Shown piece after piece: positions 1 to 6,132 of a DNA stretch of 8,844 bases. Below the pieces are notes generated by a model. That model saw only the letters and a list, made by a program, of their open reading frames with translations, was not told where the DNA came from and did not search any database. A program made the position numbers and the translations under genes. The DNA is from Candidatus Methanocorpusculum equi (GTDB taxonomy: Archaea; Halobacteriota; Methanomicrobia; Methanomicrobiales; Methanocorpusculaceae): NCBI GenBank assembly GCA_018065685.1, contig JAGHSU010000170.1:1-8844 (forward strand). Direction: 5' to 3'. Positions within the stretch are counted from its first letter, which is position 1; every line of letters begins with the position of its first letter.

Positions 1-50
1 GGACCTCCGCCATGTCAAGGCGACGTCATAGCCAACTAGACCACGAGTCC
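1..50 (-). tRNA. tRNA-Val(GAC), 5' part, cut by window edge
   Basis: Read on the minus strand from position 50, the sequence gives a 5' acceptor strand GGACTCG, then TG, a D-arm (GTC..AGTTGG..GAC), an anticodon stem TCGCC/GGCGG and the loop TTGACAT. The anticodon GAC lies at positions 16-14, so it reads valine codons. The variable loop begins AGGTC and the T-arm and 3' acceptor strand lie outside the window. The acceptor stem therefore cannot be checked, and the exact 5' base (50 or 51) is inferred from the standard spacing before the D-arm. A TATA-like box lies upstream. Confidence 0.9.
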
Positions 51-59
51 TCTGCACCT

Positions 60-96
60 TAGTGCTCTAATATATTGGTTCGTACAACATATAAAG
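60..96 (-). promoter_or_regulatory. Promoter of tRNA-Val
   Basis: On the minus strand CTTTATAT (positions 96-89) is a good archaeal TATA box. About 27 bases downstream lies AGAGCACTA (68-60), where transcription would be expected to begin, about 10 bases before the mature tRNA end. The same AGAGCACTA stands at nearly the same distance from the TATA box of the tRNA-Gly gene at the other end of the window, which supports reading it as the initiator region. Confidence 0.6.
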
Positions 97-143
97 ATTT
101 GTAAATGATATTGGGAAACCCGGACACATGCCGGACCGCCCGG

Positions 144-1346
144 TCAGCTTCCGGTATCAAAAAGCCGGTGCTGCTTTGTCGGTTTTCTGATGCCGAGAAC
201 ACGAACTGCCGATTCTGACACACGCTCCGAGTATTCAGGGGCCGTGTAGACGCCAAGCCTCCACTGCTCCGCACGCGTCCGGTTCATCAGGCTGAGAAGC
301 GGGACTATCTCCTCGAACGGAACAAAATCATGCAGGCTTTTCACCTTAATATGCATCTGCATCTCGCGCCGCACCTGAGGGATGTCAAGAATCACATACT
401 CTTCACTAACACCGGCATCTGATGCAATCTCTTCTCTCAGCCGCTCCTTTTCTGCGGAGGAAAGTTCCGCTGCTTTCTGCTGGTTAACCTGACTTCTCCC
501 GACATAGACGGCACGTTTATAGAGCGACCTTGTTCTGATGCGCGACATCAAATCCTGTGCACAGCGTGAATCCGAGGCCGTGAGGAACTGCGTTGCCTCC
601 GCATCATCCATCCGGAGAAACCGCTGAATGTTTTCCGCGGTTAAGGCGTGTCTTCCTGCCAGAAGAAACATCTCCTCTGCGATTCTGCTTACATGGTGAT
701 AATACACGGAAGGCCCCATCAGTGTCCGTGCAATCAAAAGGGCTTCCGCTGCAGAAAGCCCCTCCTCTTTCAGGAAGAAGCCGTTTGATGCATCCATTGA
801 AAAGGACTGTATCAGGCGGTTTGCATCAAGCACCCCGTAGGGGACCCCTGTGTAATGTGCATCGCGCATAAGATAGTCCATCCGGTCCACATCCAGGTCC
901 CCGTGGATAATCGATGCCAGACGGTGCGTTCCGCTTATGATTCCTGCAGCCTCTTTTACGTCTGCGCCGAACTCATCAAAGTACGGCTGCAGTTCATCAG
1001 CGTACGGCAGGATATTATCATGCGAAAACGGGAAAAACTCCCCTGCCAGCCGTTCGCTTGAGTGGGAGAACGGGCCGTGCCCGATGTCATGGATAAGGGC
1101 TGATGCGGTAACGAGCAGCCGCTCGTCTCCGGGCAGTTCAAGTTCGCGGCAGACCCTGTCTGCAAGAGCCATCGTCCCGAGCGAGTGCTCAAACCGGGTG
1201 TGGTTTGCGCCCGGGTAGACAAGGTAGGCAAACCCGAGCTGACGGACTGCATGCAGGCGCTGAACGAGGGGGGAGTCAAGAAGCGGGATTAAGGCATCGG
1301 GGACCTCAATATAGCCGTGAACCGGGTCTTTAATCTGCTTTGCCAT
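144..1346 (-). CDS. HD-superfamily phosphohydrolase (COG1078/SAMHD1-like, probable dNTPase)
   Basis: This 400-residue cytosolic protein belongs to the HD-domain family that includes SAMHD1 and bacterial dNTP triphosphohydrolases. The metal site is intact: His54 in RFEHS, His86-Asp87 in HDIGHGPFSH (86-95), and the late aspartate within DVDRMDYLMRD (152-162). The segment YPGANHTRFEHSLGT (44-58) is typical of the COG1078 group. Family members hydrolyse dNTPs to nucleosides plus triphosphate, but the substrate here is not visible from sequence. It is the last gene of a three-gene operon: its strong Shine-Dalgarno overlaps the stop of the upstream repeat-protein gene and only 14 bases separate the two genes. 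The N-terminus MAKQIKDPVHGYIEV matches the usual family start. The link to the CetZ-like gene is the unusual point. A different phosphohydrolase substrate, such as a signalling nucleotide, is possible. Confidence 0.9.
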   Translation of the reverse strand: MAKQIKDPVHGYIEVPDALIPLLDSPLVQRLHAVRQLGFAYLVYPGANHTRFEHSLGTMALADRVCRELELPGDERLLVTASALIHDIGHGPFSHSSERLAGEFFPFSHDNILPYADELQPYFDEFGADVKEAAGIISGTHRLASIIHGDLDVDRMDYLMRDAHYTGVPYGVLDANRLIQSFSMDASNGFFLKEEGLSAAEALLIARTLMGPSVYYHHVSRIAEEMFLLAGRHALTAENIQRFLRMDDAEATQFLTASDSRCAQDLMSRIRTRSLYKRAVYVGRSQVNQQKAAELSSAEKERLREEIASDAGVSEEYVILDIPQVRREMQMHIKVKSLHDFVPFEEIVPLLSLMNRTRAEQWRLGVYTAPEYSERVSESAVRVLGIRKPTKQHRLFDTGS

Positions 1347-1354
1347 ATAACATT

Positions 1355-1363
1355 ACCTCCTTA
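1355..1363 (-). promoter_or_regulatory. Strong Shine-Dalgarno for the HD gene, overlapping the upstream stop
   Basis: The minus strand reads TAAGGAGGT, a full-length match to the 16S anti-Shine-Dalgarno, with eight bases before the ATG at 1346. The TAA stop of the repeat-protein gene forms the first bases of this site, so ribosomes ending on the repeat gene stop on top of it. The other genes of the window mostly start leaderless or by coupling, so this HD gene may also be translated independently. Confidence 0.85.
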
Positions 1364-2452
1364 CATCCATTTCATGCCGCGGGCGGTCCCGCTTATTTTT
1401 TCTTCCTTCATGTTCGTCTGTTTCTGTGCTGTGCGGACAGGACTTAGCATCTCTTTTGTCTGTTGTTTCTGCGAAATCCTAATCACATTTCCGGTCTCCT
1501 TCGGTTGTCTGGAGGGGCTGATACGCACAATGTTTCCAATCTCTTTTGGTCTTTGTCCGGTCCCGATACGGACTGCACCCATCCCATCCTTCGGCTTCTG
1601 CCCAGACCTGACCGCAACAGCGCCGTCCGCATCATTTGGTCTCTGTCCGGGGCCCACCGATATGTTTCCGTCCGCAACATTTGGTCTCTGTCCGGGGCCC
1701 ACTGATACGTTTCCGTCCGCATCATTTGGTCTCTGTCCGGATTTTACTGTCACGGCCCCGTCTGAATCTTTGGGTCTTTGTCCGGGCCCCACTGTGACCT
1801 CCCGCTCCGTTTCCTTTGGTCTTTGTCCTGACCCCACTGTGACCTCTCGCTCTGTTTCCTTCGGCCGTTTTCCGGAGCCCGGAGAGACTCTGTCCTCTGT
1901 CTCTCTGGTAACCTTTCGCATGCCAAGGTCTGCCTGCCCTGCGAGCACCATATCCGGCTGTTTATTTCGCGGAGGAAGCGGGATTGTATCATCGGCTTTT
2001 ACTTTTCTTTCTTTCGCGGGTCCGAGAGATATCTTCTCATCGGGTTTGCGGTAAGGTGCGGCTGCAGCAGATGACTCAGGCATCAGGGGGACTTCTTCTG
2101 CCCGGGGAGTCTCAGTCCGGTCTGTATACGAATATCCTGCAGGTTCTTTATCCTTCCCGTATTCAGGGGCCGCCGGATGCGGGATAACGGGGTGCTCTTC
2201 AAAGAAGTCACCGTCTTCCTCTTTTTTTGCAGTTACCGGTGTTTCTTCAAAGACATCCCTGTAGTCCTCTCTTTCCGCCGGTGCAGCTGCTTCCTCAAAA
2301 ACATCTCCGCTGTCTTCTCTTTCTCCCAATGCGGATGCTTCCTCAAAAACATCCATGCTTTCCCGTTCCGTGTTTTCCGGTACACCCTCCTGTTTAGGAT
2401 ACTTTTCAAAGATATCCTCGTTTTCCTCAGGGTTTACCGGGTCCGTTTTCAT
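1361..2452 (-). CDS. Bipartite low-complexity repeat protein, partner of the CetZ-like protein
   Basis: I recognise no family for this 363-residue protein. The N-terminal part (residues 1-100) is strongly acidic and carries five copies of a short motif: DIFEK at 13, DVFEE at 34, 50 and 66, and DFFEE at 82; the last four are spaced exactly 16 residues apart. Residues 100-175 are a Pro/Ala/charged linker. Residues ~177-346 are a run of about eleven 15-residue units of consensus G-x-G-Q-R-P-K-[ED]-x-x-[GR]-x-V-x-[VI], ending in degenerate Lys/Gln-rich copies, so the C-terminal half is more basic. No signal peptide or membrane segment is visible. Its ATG overlaps the upstream CetZ-like stop as ATGA and there is no Shine-Dalgarno, so translation probably depends on coupling or frameshifting. 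The DVFEE motif also occurs in the tail of the CetZ-like protein. An adaptor, cross-linker or scaffold role is an inference. The alternating V-x-[VI] in each unit could form short beta strands or be disordered. Confidence 0.85.
   Translation of the reverse strand: MKTDPVNPEENEDIFEKYPKQEGVPENTERESMDVFEEASALGEREDSGDVFEEAAAPAEREDYRDVFEETPVTAKKEEDGDFFEEHPVIPHPAAPEYGKDKEPAGYSYTDRTETPRAEEVPLMPESSAAAAPYRKPDEKISLGPAKERKVKADDTIPLPPRNKQPDMVLAGQADLGMRKVTRETEDRVSPGSGKRPKETEREVTVGSGQRPKETEREVTVGPGQRPKDSDGAVTVKSGQRPNDADGNVSVGPGQRPNVADGNISVGPGQRPNDADGAVAVRSGQKPKDGMGAVRIGTGQRPKEIGNIVRISPSRQPKETGNVIRISQKQQTKEMLSPVRTAQKQTNMKEEKISGTARGMKWM
1415..1930 (-). repeat. 45-bp in-frame tandem repeat array (about 11 units)
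   Basis: The array encodes the 15-residue GQRPK units. The proline of the motif recurs every 15 residues (197, 212, 227, 242, 257, 272, 287, 302, 317). At the DNA level the units beginning at 1635 and 1680 match at 42 of 45 positions, while the outer units are more diverged. This gradient points to recent duplication in the middle of the array and to likely copy-number variation between strains. Confidence 0.9.
2205..2417 (-). repeat. 48-bp spaced DVFEE repeats
   Basis: Five in-frame copies of a D[VIF]FE[EK] coding motif occur in the N-terminal part of the repeat protein; the last four are spaced 48 bp. On the plus strand the cores read TTCCTCAAAAACATC (2291, 2339), TTCTTCAAAGACATC (2243) and a diverged copy near 2195. 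A further copy, TTCCTCAAAGACATC, lies at 2521 inside the tail of the upstream CetZ-like gene, suggesting duplication across the gene border. Confidence 0.85.
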
Positions 2453-3939
2453 CTCAGGGGCGGGGTTTGTTTTTTTTTAAGTTGTGTGCCGGGAGATTGT
2501 GCAGCTGTATAGCGGACCTGTTCCTCAAAGACATCCGTATCGCTCAGTCCGACCTCCCATATGTCGTCATACTGATTTTCACCCGGCCGTTCCTGCGGAT
2601 ACATCACCGCAGCTGCAATGGATTTGCCGTACGCGGTGTTTGGCCCGGGCGTTTCCGCAGCAGGTTCCAGGAACGGGACGTTTATATACGTCGAAAGGAC
2701 CTCTCCCTCCTCAAAGATTTCCTTATCGGCCGCGGGACGGAGTTTCGGCTCTGCTATTTCATTGGTCTGATCATTAACCCCGCGGTATTTTTTCCCAACC
2801 TCTTCTTCATAAGACGATTTAATCTCATTCAGCTCCGCAAGCCGCGGTACATTTTCAATACCTGCGAGGACTATGATAACGCCCACATCCCGTGATGAGT
2901 GCACAGGATAGTCACCGGCACGCATCTCAAGGCCTTTGATACTCCTGTCAATCCATTTGCGGATTGTCTGGAACCCCTTCATGGAAAGTTCGTTTGAGGG
3001 GCCTGTAATCAGAACAAGCGCCTTATTTGCTGTTGTTAAGTCGCACGGGATTGAAACCTCTTCATATACCGCCTGTTTTGCGAGTTCAACGATTCGTGCA
3101 GTTCGTTTCTGTCCTTCTTCAAGCAGATATTTTTCCATTCTGAAGCGGTTGAAAAATCCAAGCAGACTCTTTGGAATGCGTTCTGCTGCATATCCGATTG
3201 AGACAATGTCCGAATCGGCAAGAGTGTTTAACACCTCTCCTGCATCGAGGACCACCTCTGCGGATTCAAGACCGTCCGGGGTAATCTCTCCGGCGCGAAG
3301 CAGCAGTTCTACCCGTCTGGTAAGCAGTTCATTCAGCCTGGGGGCAGCATCCTGTATCGAAAGTTTTGCGGGCTGTAAGGCACCCTCCTCATCTTCTTTT
3401 TCCTGCTTTTTATCGGCTATATGTCCCTTTCCCTCTTCAAGCCGCTGAATCCAGGTTTCATTGTCAAACAGAATGGAGGCGTTTGCTTCCCTTCTGATTT
3501 CTGAAAGGGTTGCTGCGGCACGGGCAGACACACGCGCTCCTTCATTTCGTGCGGGAAGCGTCAGTATAGTATAGACGGGGTCGGCAAACGTAACATTCAG
3601 CTGTTTTAAGATGCCCGGGACCGTCTCTGCCATCCGCCCCCCGAGACCCGCGCAGATAAATATCGCATCCGCCTCATCTGCGATTGCATCATCAAAGTAC
3701 CCGGAGATGTGATTAATATCAAAATCGTATCCGGTAAGACAGACCTCGGTTTCCACAGAGCTTGGAGATAAGTATATGCGTTTTTCCACATCAACTGCCT
3801 CCATCGCATTGAGGTTTTCACGGTCTGCATCAAAAATATAAGCGCGTACACTCTTAACACTGCTTTTTTCTTCGTGGGCCAGAAGCATATTGACAATACG
3901 GGAACCGGCCCCTCCGATACCAATCAGTAATGCACGCAT
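2449..3939 (-). CDS. Divergent CetZ/FtsZ-superfamily (tubulin-like) protein with long acidic tail
   Basis: The core (residues 1-385) resembles archaeal CetZ. It has GIGGAGSRIVN (7-17) for the T1 loop, AIFICAGLGG (92-101) leading into T4, PVYTILTLP (121-129), FDNETW (158-163) like the CetZ T5/H6 FDNDAW, and LDAGEVLNTL..IVSIGYA (231-251) at the T7 position. CetZ and FtsZ are GTPases forming filaments that shape or divide the cell. Here, however, the canonical GGGTG[ST]G of T4 is replaced by GLGGRMAE, and I see no T3-like GA-rich loop, so GTP binding or hydrolysis may be altered. A Lys/Glu-rich insert lies at 166-190. At 496 residues the protein is about 100 longer than usual CetZ, owing to an acidic C-terminal tail (386-496) with EIFEE (407), DIWEV (459) and DVFEE (469) and a KKKQTPPLR end. 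It is the first gene of the operon. There is no Shine-Dalgarno; the TATA position predicts a leader of a few bases. CetZ-like is the best fit; strict FtsZ is unlikely. Confidence 0.82.
   Translation of the reverse strand: MRALLIGIGGAGSRIVNMLLAHEEKSSVKSVRAYIFDADRENLNAMEAVDVEKRIYLSPSSVETEVCLTGYDFDINHISGYFDDAIADEADAIFICAGLGGRMAETVPGILKQLNVTFADPVYTILTLPARNEGARVSARAAATLSEIRREANASILFDNETWIQRLEEGKGHIADKKQEKEDEEGALQPAKLSIQDAAPRLNELLTRRVELLLRAGEITPDGLESAEVVLDAGEVLNTLADSDIVSIGYAAERIPKSLLGFFNRFRMEKYLLEEGQKRTARIVELAKQAVYEEVSIPCDLTTANKALVLITGPSNELSMKGFQTIRKWIDRSIKGLEMRAGDYPVHSSRDVGVIIVLAGIENVPRLAELNEIKSSYEEEVGKKYRGVNDQTNEIAEPKLRPAADKEIFEEGEVLSTYINVPFLEPAAETPGPNTAYGKSIAAAVMYPQERPGENQYDDIWEVGLSDTDVFEEQVRYTAAQSPGTQLKKKQTPPLR
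2470..2478 (-). promoter_or_regulatory. A9 homopolymer, candidate slippery site
   Basis: In the mRNA the run reads CTT AAA AAA AAA CAA, eight codons before the CetZ-like stop. It satisfies the A AAA AAA slippery pattern for -1 frameshifting and could also cause transcriptional slippage. A -1 shift enters the frame of the downstream repeat gene and reads Thr-Asn-Pro-Ala-Pro-Glu into its Met1 with no stop. I see no clear stimulatory hairpin downstream, and an assembly error in the homopolymer is an alternative. Confidence 0.45.
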
Positions 3940-3943
3940 CTAT

Positions 3944-3977
3944 AACTTATTACATATTTAATTTCTCAGAATATAAG
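3944..3977 (-). promoter_or_regulatory. Promoter of the CetZ-like operon
   Basis: CTTATATT on the minus strand (3977-3970) is the best-placed TATA box. Its centre predicts a transcription start near 3947, about eight bases before the ATG at 3939, giving a very short leader. No Shine-Dalgarno is present. A second AT-rich stretch, TTAAATAT (3963-3956), is too close to the start codon to act as the main box. Confidence 0.5.
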
Positions 3978-4013
3978 TTTTCAGTGAACAAAGCAGACAT
4001 CTGCCGCTGAAAA
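3978..4013. repeat. 36-nt imperfect inverted repeat A upstream of the CetZ-like operon
   Basis: Outer arms TTTTCAG (3978-3984) and CTGAAAA (4007-4013) are perfectly complementary. An inner pair GCAGA (3993-3997) and TCTGC (4000-4004) forms a second stem, with a larger bulge on one side. The element touches the presumed TATA box, so an operator is plausible; an RNA structure is also possible. It resembles element B at 6012-6047. Confidence 0.55.
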
Positions 4014-4085
4014 TGGATTGTATCAGCCCTGCTGTAACAGAATGTCTCCTCCCGCGCTTGGTCCTCGGGATGATACAGGGTCAGG

Positions 4086-4122
4086 AAAAAGGTCTCCGTG
4101 AAGGAAAAAATGAATGAAAAAA
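4086..4122 (-). terminator. Oligo-T terminator of the acyl-CoA synthetase gene
   Basis: On the minus strand, directly after the synthetase stop (4133), three T-tracts follow one another: T6 (4122-4117), T6 (4110-4105) and T5 (4090-4086). Clustered oligo-T runs are the usual intrinsic termination signal in Euryarchaeota. No strong hairpin is needed or seen. The rest of the gap (4014-4085) shows nothing else I can support. Confidence 0.7.
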
Positions 4123-4132
4123 GGAATAAATA

Positions 4133-5956
4133 TTATGCAGTCTTAACCGCCGCTGCGTCTTCGAGCCCGAGCTCTGCGATTGAAATCTTCTGCATCTCGC
4201 CTTTCTGGATTTTACCGGTAACGGTCATCGGGAATTCCGTACAGAAGCGGAAATATTTCGGCATCTTGTATCTCGCAATTTTTCCGTTGAAAAACTCCCT
4301 GATTTCCTCTTCAGTCAGAGTCATCCCGTCTTCAACCTTAATCCAGGCACAGAGTTCCTCGCCGTATTTTATGTCCGGAACACCTATGATGTAGACATCG
4401 GAGATCTTCGGATGCTGATGGAAGTCCTCTTCAATCTCTCTCGGGTAGATGTTTTCTCCGCCGCGGATAACCATCTCCTTTAAGCGTCCGACCATTCTGA
4501 CATATCCGTTTTCATCCATCGTTCCAAGGTCGCCCGAGTGCAGCCAGTGGTTTTCATCGATGACCTGACGTGTTGCCATCGGATTGTTGTAGTATCCTTT
4601 CATCGTACAGTAGCCGCGTGCGCAGATTTCCCCGGTCTCTCCGCAGGGAACAATCTTTTTCGTCTTCGGGTCGATGATTTTAATTTCGGTGTGGGGGAAC
4701 GCTCTTCCGACGGTTGATACGCGCATCTCAAGAGAGTCCGAGGTGGTAGACATTGTAACCCCCGGAGCGGTTTCCGTCTGGCCGTAGACAATTACGATAT
4801 CTTTCATGTACATTTTATCTGCAACTTCACGCATCTTCTCTATCGGACAGGGGGAACCTGCCATGATGCCGGTCCGAAGCGATGAAAGATTATAGTTTTT
4901 GAAGTTCGGATGTTCAAGTTCTGCAATGAACATGGTGGGAACTCCATGAAGTGCCGTACACTTTTCGGCTTCAACGGCATGAAGCACCGCTTCAGCATCG
5001 AACGCAGGGCACGGGATGACCATGGTTGTGCCGTGGGTGACGCATGCCATGTTTGATAGGACCATCCCGAAGCAGTGATAGAACGGGACCGGGATACAGA
5101 GTTTGTCTTCGTTCGTAAAAGCCATCCCGTCTCCGATGATTAATCCGTTGTTTAGGACCGAATGGTGGGAAAGCGTCACTCCTTTCGGATATCCGGTAGT
5201 CCCTGAGGTGTACTGGATGTTTAATGCATCATCAAACGCAACATCTGCCTCCCGCTCTTCAAGTTCCTCGTCAGAGATGTACTCTCCCATCTCAAGAACC
5301 TCGCTCCAGCGGTACATTCCGTTGTAGGTAATCTCACCCATAAACACGATGTTTCTCAGGTGCGGGAACTTTTCTGTGCGGACATTACCAGGGGCTGCTT
5401 CAAACGCCTCAGGGCATGCTTCGTAGAACATTCCCACATAGTCGGATGTTTTGAACTTTCCCTGAAGAATCAGTGTGTCTACCTCGGACTGTTTTAAGGC
5501 ATATTCCAGTTCAAAGGTACGGTATGACGGGTTGATATTGACCATAACAGCGCCGATTTTTGCAGTGGCAAACTGGACCAGAATCCACTCAGGATAGTTA
5601 AGAGCCCAGATTGCAACGCGCATTCCATGCTCGACCCCCAGCATCATAAGACCTTTGGCGAGTTTGTTAACCTCTGCTAAAAACTCGCTCCAGGTGTAGC
5701 GGAGAACAGGTGTTGTTTTCCTGACCGGGGAATTGCTTGCGGTTTCACGATAGCTGTTCGGTTCATCGGAGACCAGACCTTCATGAGTGTCGCGCACTGC
5801 GGCAGTTTCCAGAACATCTTTTCCGTACGGGTTCTTCTGAAATGCAACCAGAGCGTCCCCATGCGGATATTTAGCCGCTATGCTGTTTAATAACTGACCT
5901 ACCGTGCATCCCAGAAGGGGTTTATCGGAGGTGCCGCATGAGTAACTGTCAGACAT
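4133..5956 (-). CDS. AMP-forming acyl-CoA synthetase (fatty or aromatic acid-CoA ligase)
   Basis: This 607-residue protein of the ANL adenylate-forming superfamily activates a carboxylic acid with ATP and transfers it to coenzyme A. All core motifs are intact: the nucleotide loop YTSGTTGYPKG (249-259), YGQTET (391-396), SGDLG (474-478), the hinge GRLKEMVIRGGENIYPREIE (490-509), and the C-terminal catalytic lysine in TVTGKIQK (Lys582). The overall pattern resembles medium-chain or FadD-like ligases, but the substrate cannot be read from sequence. Odd point: about 45 extra residues (roughly 39-85) split the start of the N-terminal domain, between DALV and LRYTWSEF, where relatives run on directly. 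The gene stands alone, with its own leaderless-type promoter and an oligo-T terminator. In a methanogen it may supply acyl-CoA from scavenged acids; this is inference. Confidence 0.93.
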   Translation of the reverse strand: MSDSYSCGTSDKPLLGCTVGQLLNSIAAKYPHGDALVAFQKNPYGKDVLETAAVRDTHEGLVSDEPNSYRETASNSPVRKTTPVLRYTWSEFLAEVNKLAKGLMMLGVEHGMRVAIWALNYPEWILVQFATAKIGAVMVNINPSYRTFELEYALKQSEVDTLILQGKFKTSDYVGMFYEACPEAFEAAPGNVRTEKFPHLRNIVFMGEITYNGMYRWSEVLEMGEYISDEELEEREADVAFDDALNIQYTSGTTGYPKGVTLSHHSVLNNGLIIGDGMAFTNEDKLCIPVPFYHCFGMVLSNMACVTHGTTMVIPCPAFDAEAVLHAVEAEKCTALHGVPTMFIAELEHPNFKNYNLSSLRTGIMAGSPCPIEKMREVADKMYMKDIVIVYGQTETAPGVTMSTTSDSLEMRVSTVGRAFPHTEIKIIDPKTKKIVPCGETGEICARGYCTMKGYYNNPMATRQVIDENHWLHSGDLGTMDENGYVRMVGRLKEMVIRGGENIYPREIEEDFHQHPKISDVYIIGVPDIKYGEELCAWIKVEDGMTLTEEEIREFFNGKIARYKMPKYFRFCTEFPMTVTGKIQKGEMQKISIAELGLEDAAAVKTA

Positions 5957-5981
5957 TATTATCTAATATTTGTATTGTAAG

Positions 5982-5990
5982 CTTAAAAAG
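5982..5990 (-). promoter_or_regulatory. Promoter of the acyl-CoA synthetase gene
   Basis: CTTTTTAAG on the minus strand (5990-5982) is a TATA-like box whose centre lies about 30 bases before the ATG at 5956. The predicted start of transcription is therefore only a few bases upstream of the ATG, consistent with a leaderless mRNA and with the absence of a Shine-Dalgarno. A perfect palindrome ATTTTATAAAAT at 6053-6064 is a possible second, stronger TATA element further up. Confidence 0.5.
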
Positions 5991-6011
5991 GTACGATTCG
6001 GAATCTCAACC

Positions 6012-6047
6012 CTTTTCCGGCACGAAGCAGGGCCGGCTGCGGAAAAG
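6012..6047. repeat. 36-nt imperfect inverted repeat B upstream of the acyl-CoA synthetase
   Basis: Arms CTTTTCCG (6012-6019) and CGGAAAAG (6040-6047) are perfectly complementary over 8 bp. GCAG (6027-6030) and CTGC (6037-6040) give an inner stem around GGCCGG; one base is shared, so the two stems cannot both be complete. Like element A it is 36 nt, has TTTTC/GAAAA outer arms and contains AC[AG]AAGCAG followed by CTGC. It could be an operator or a structured RNA. Confidence 0.5.
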
Positions 6048-6052
6048 CGGGA

Positions 6053-6064
6053 ATTTTATAAAAT
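6053..6064. promoter_or_regulatory. Perfect 12-bp AT palindrome, possible bidirectional TATA element
   Basis: ATTTTATAAAAT is its own reverse complement and contains TTTATAAA on both strands. If used on the minus strand, transcription would start near 6032, inside element B, giving the synthetase a leader of about 75 bases. If used on the plus strand it would start near 6085 and run antisense to the end of the FEN1 gene. Neither use is supported by other evidence. Confidence 0.3.
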
Positions 6065-6098
6065 ATGAATCTGAAACTCGCGGTGTGTGAGGCAGGTC

Positions 6099-6132
6099 AA
6101 AAAGAGTTGTTTATCCTGGGTTAAAACCAGGA
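6099..6132 (-). terminator. Hairpin plus T5 terminator after FEN1
   Basis: TCCTGG (6114-6119) and CCAGGA (6127-6132) form a 6-bp stem with a 7-nt loop that contains the FEN1 TAA stop (6123-6121). On the minus strand this is followed shortly by a T5 run (6103-6099). The layout resembles an intrinsic terminator at the end of the FEN1 operon. Confidence 0.5.

Noticed and set aside
131..145. A GACCG/CGGTC hairpin at the end of the HD gene as a terminator
   Set aside because: The stem is 5 bp with a 2-base loop and no T-run follows it on the minus strand.
144..1346. The HD protein as a Cas3-type nuclease of a CRISPR system
   Set aside because: There is no helicase domain, no cas genes nearby, and the motif order and the RFEHS/HDIGHGPFSH sequences fit the dNTPase-type COG1078 family.
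1415..1930. Regularly spaced repeats suggesting a CRISPR array
   Set aside because: The period is an exact multiple of three, the units adjoin without unique spacers, and the array lies in frame within a gene.
1317..2054. A 245-residue plus-strand open frame antisense to the repeat protein
   Set aside because: It is the mirror of the 45-bp repeat array; its FGLCPGPT-like repeats follow from the opposite strand, it lacks a Shine-Dalgarno, and the minus-strand gene has operon context.
2467..3448. Plus-strand open frames antisense to the CetZ-like gene
   Set aside because: They are short, overlap one another in different frames and have no family resemblance, while the minus-strand frame encodes a clear CetZ-like core.
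3978..4013. Element A as a known riboswitch
   Set aside because: It lies upstream of the predicted start of transcription, the leader is only a few bases, and I recognise no riboswitch consensus.
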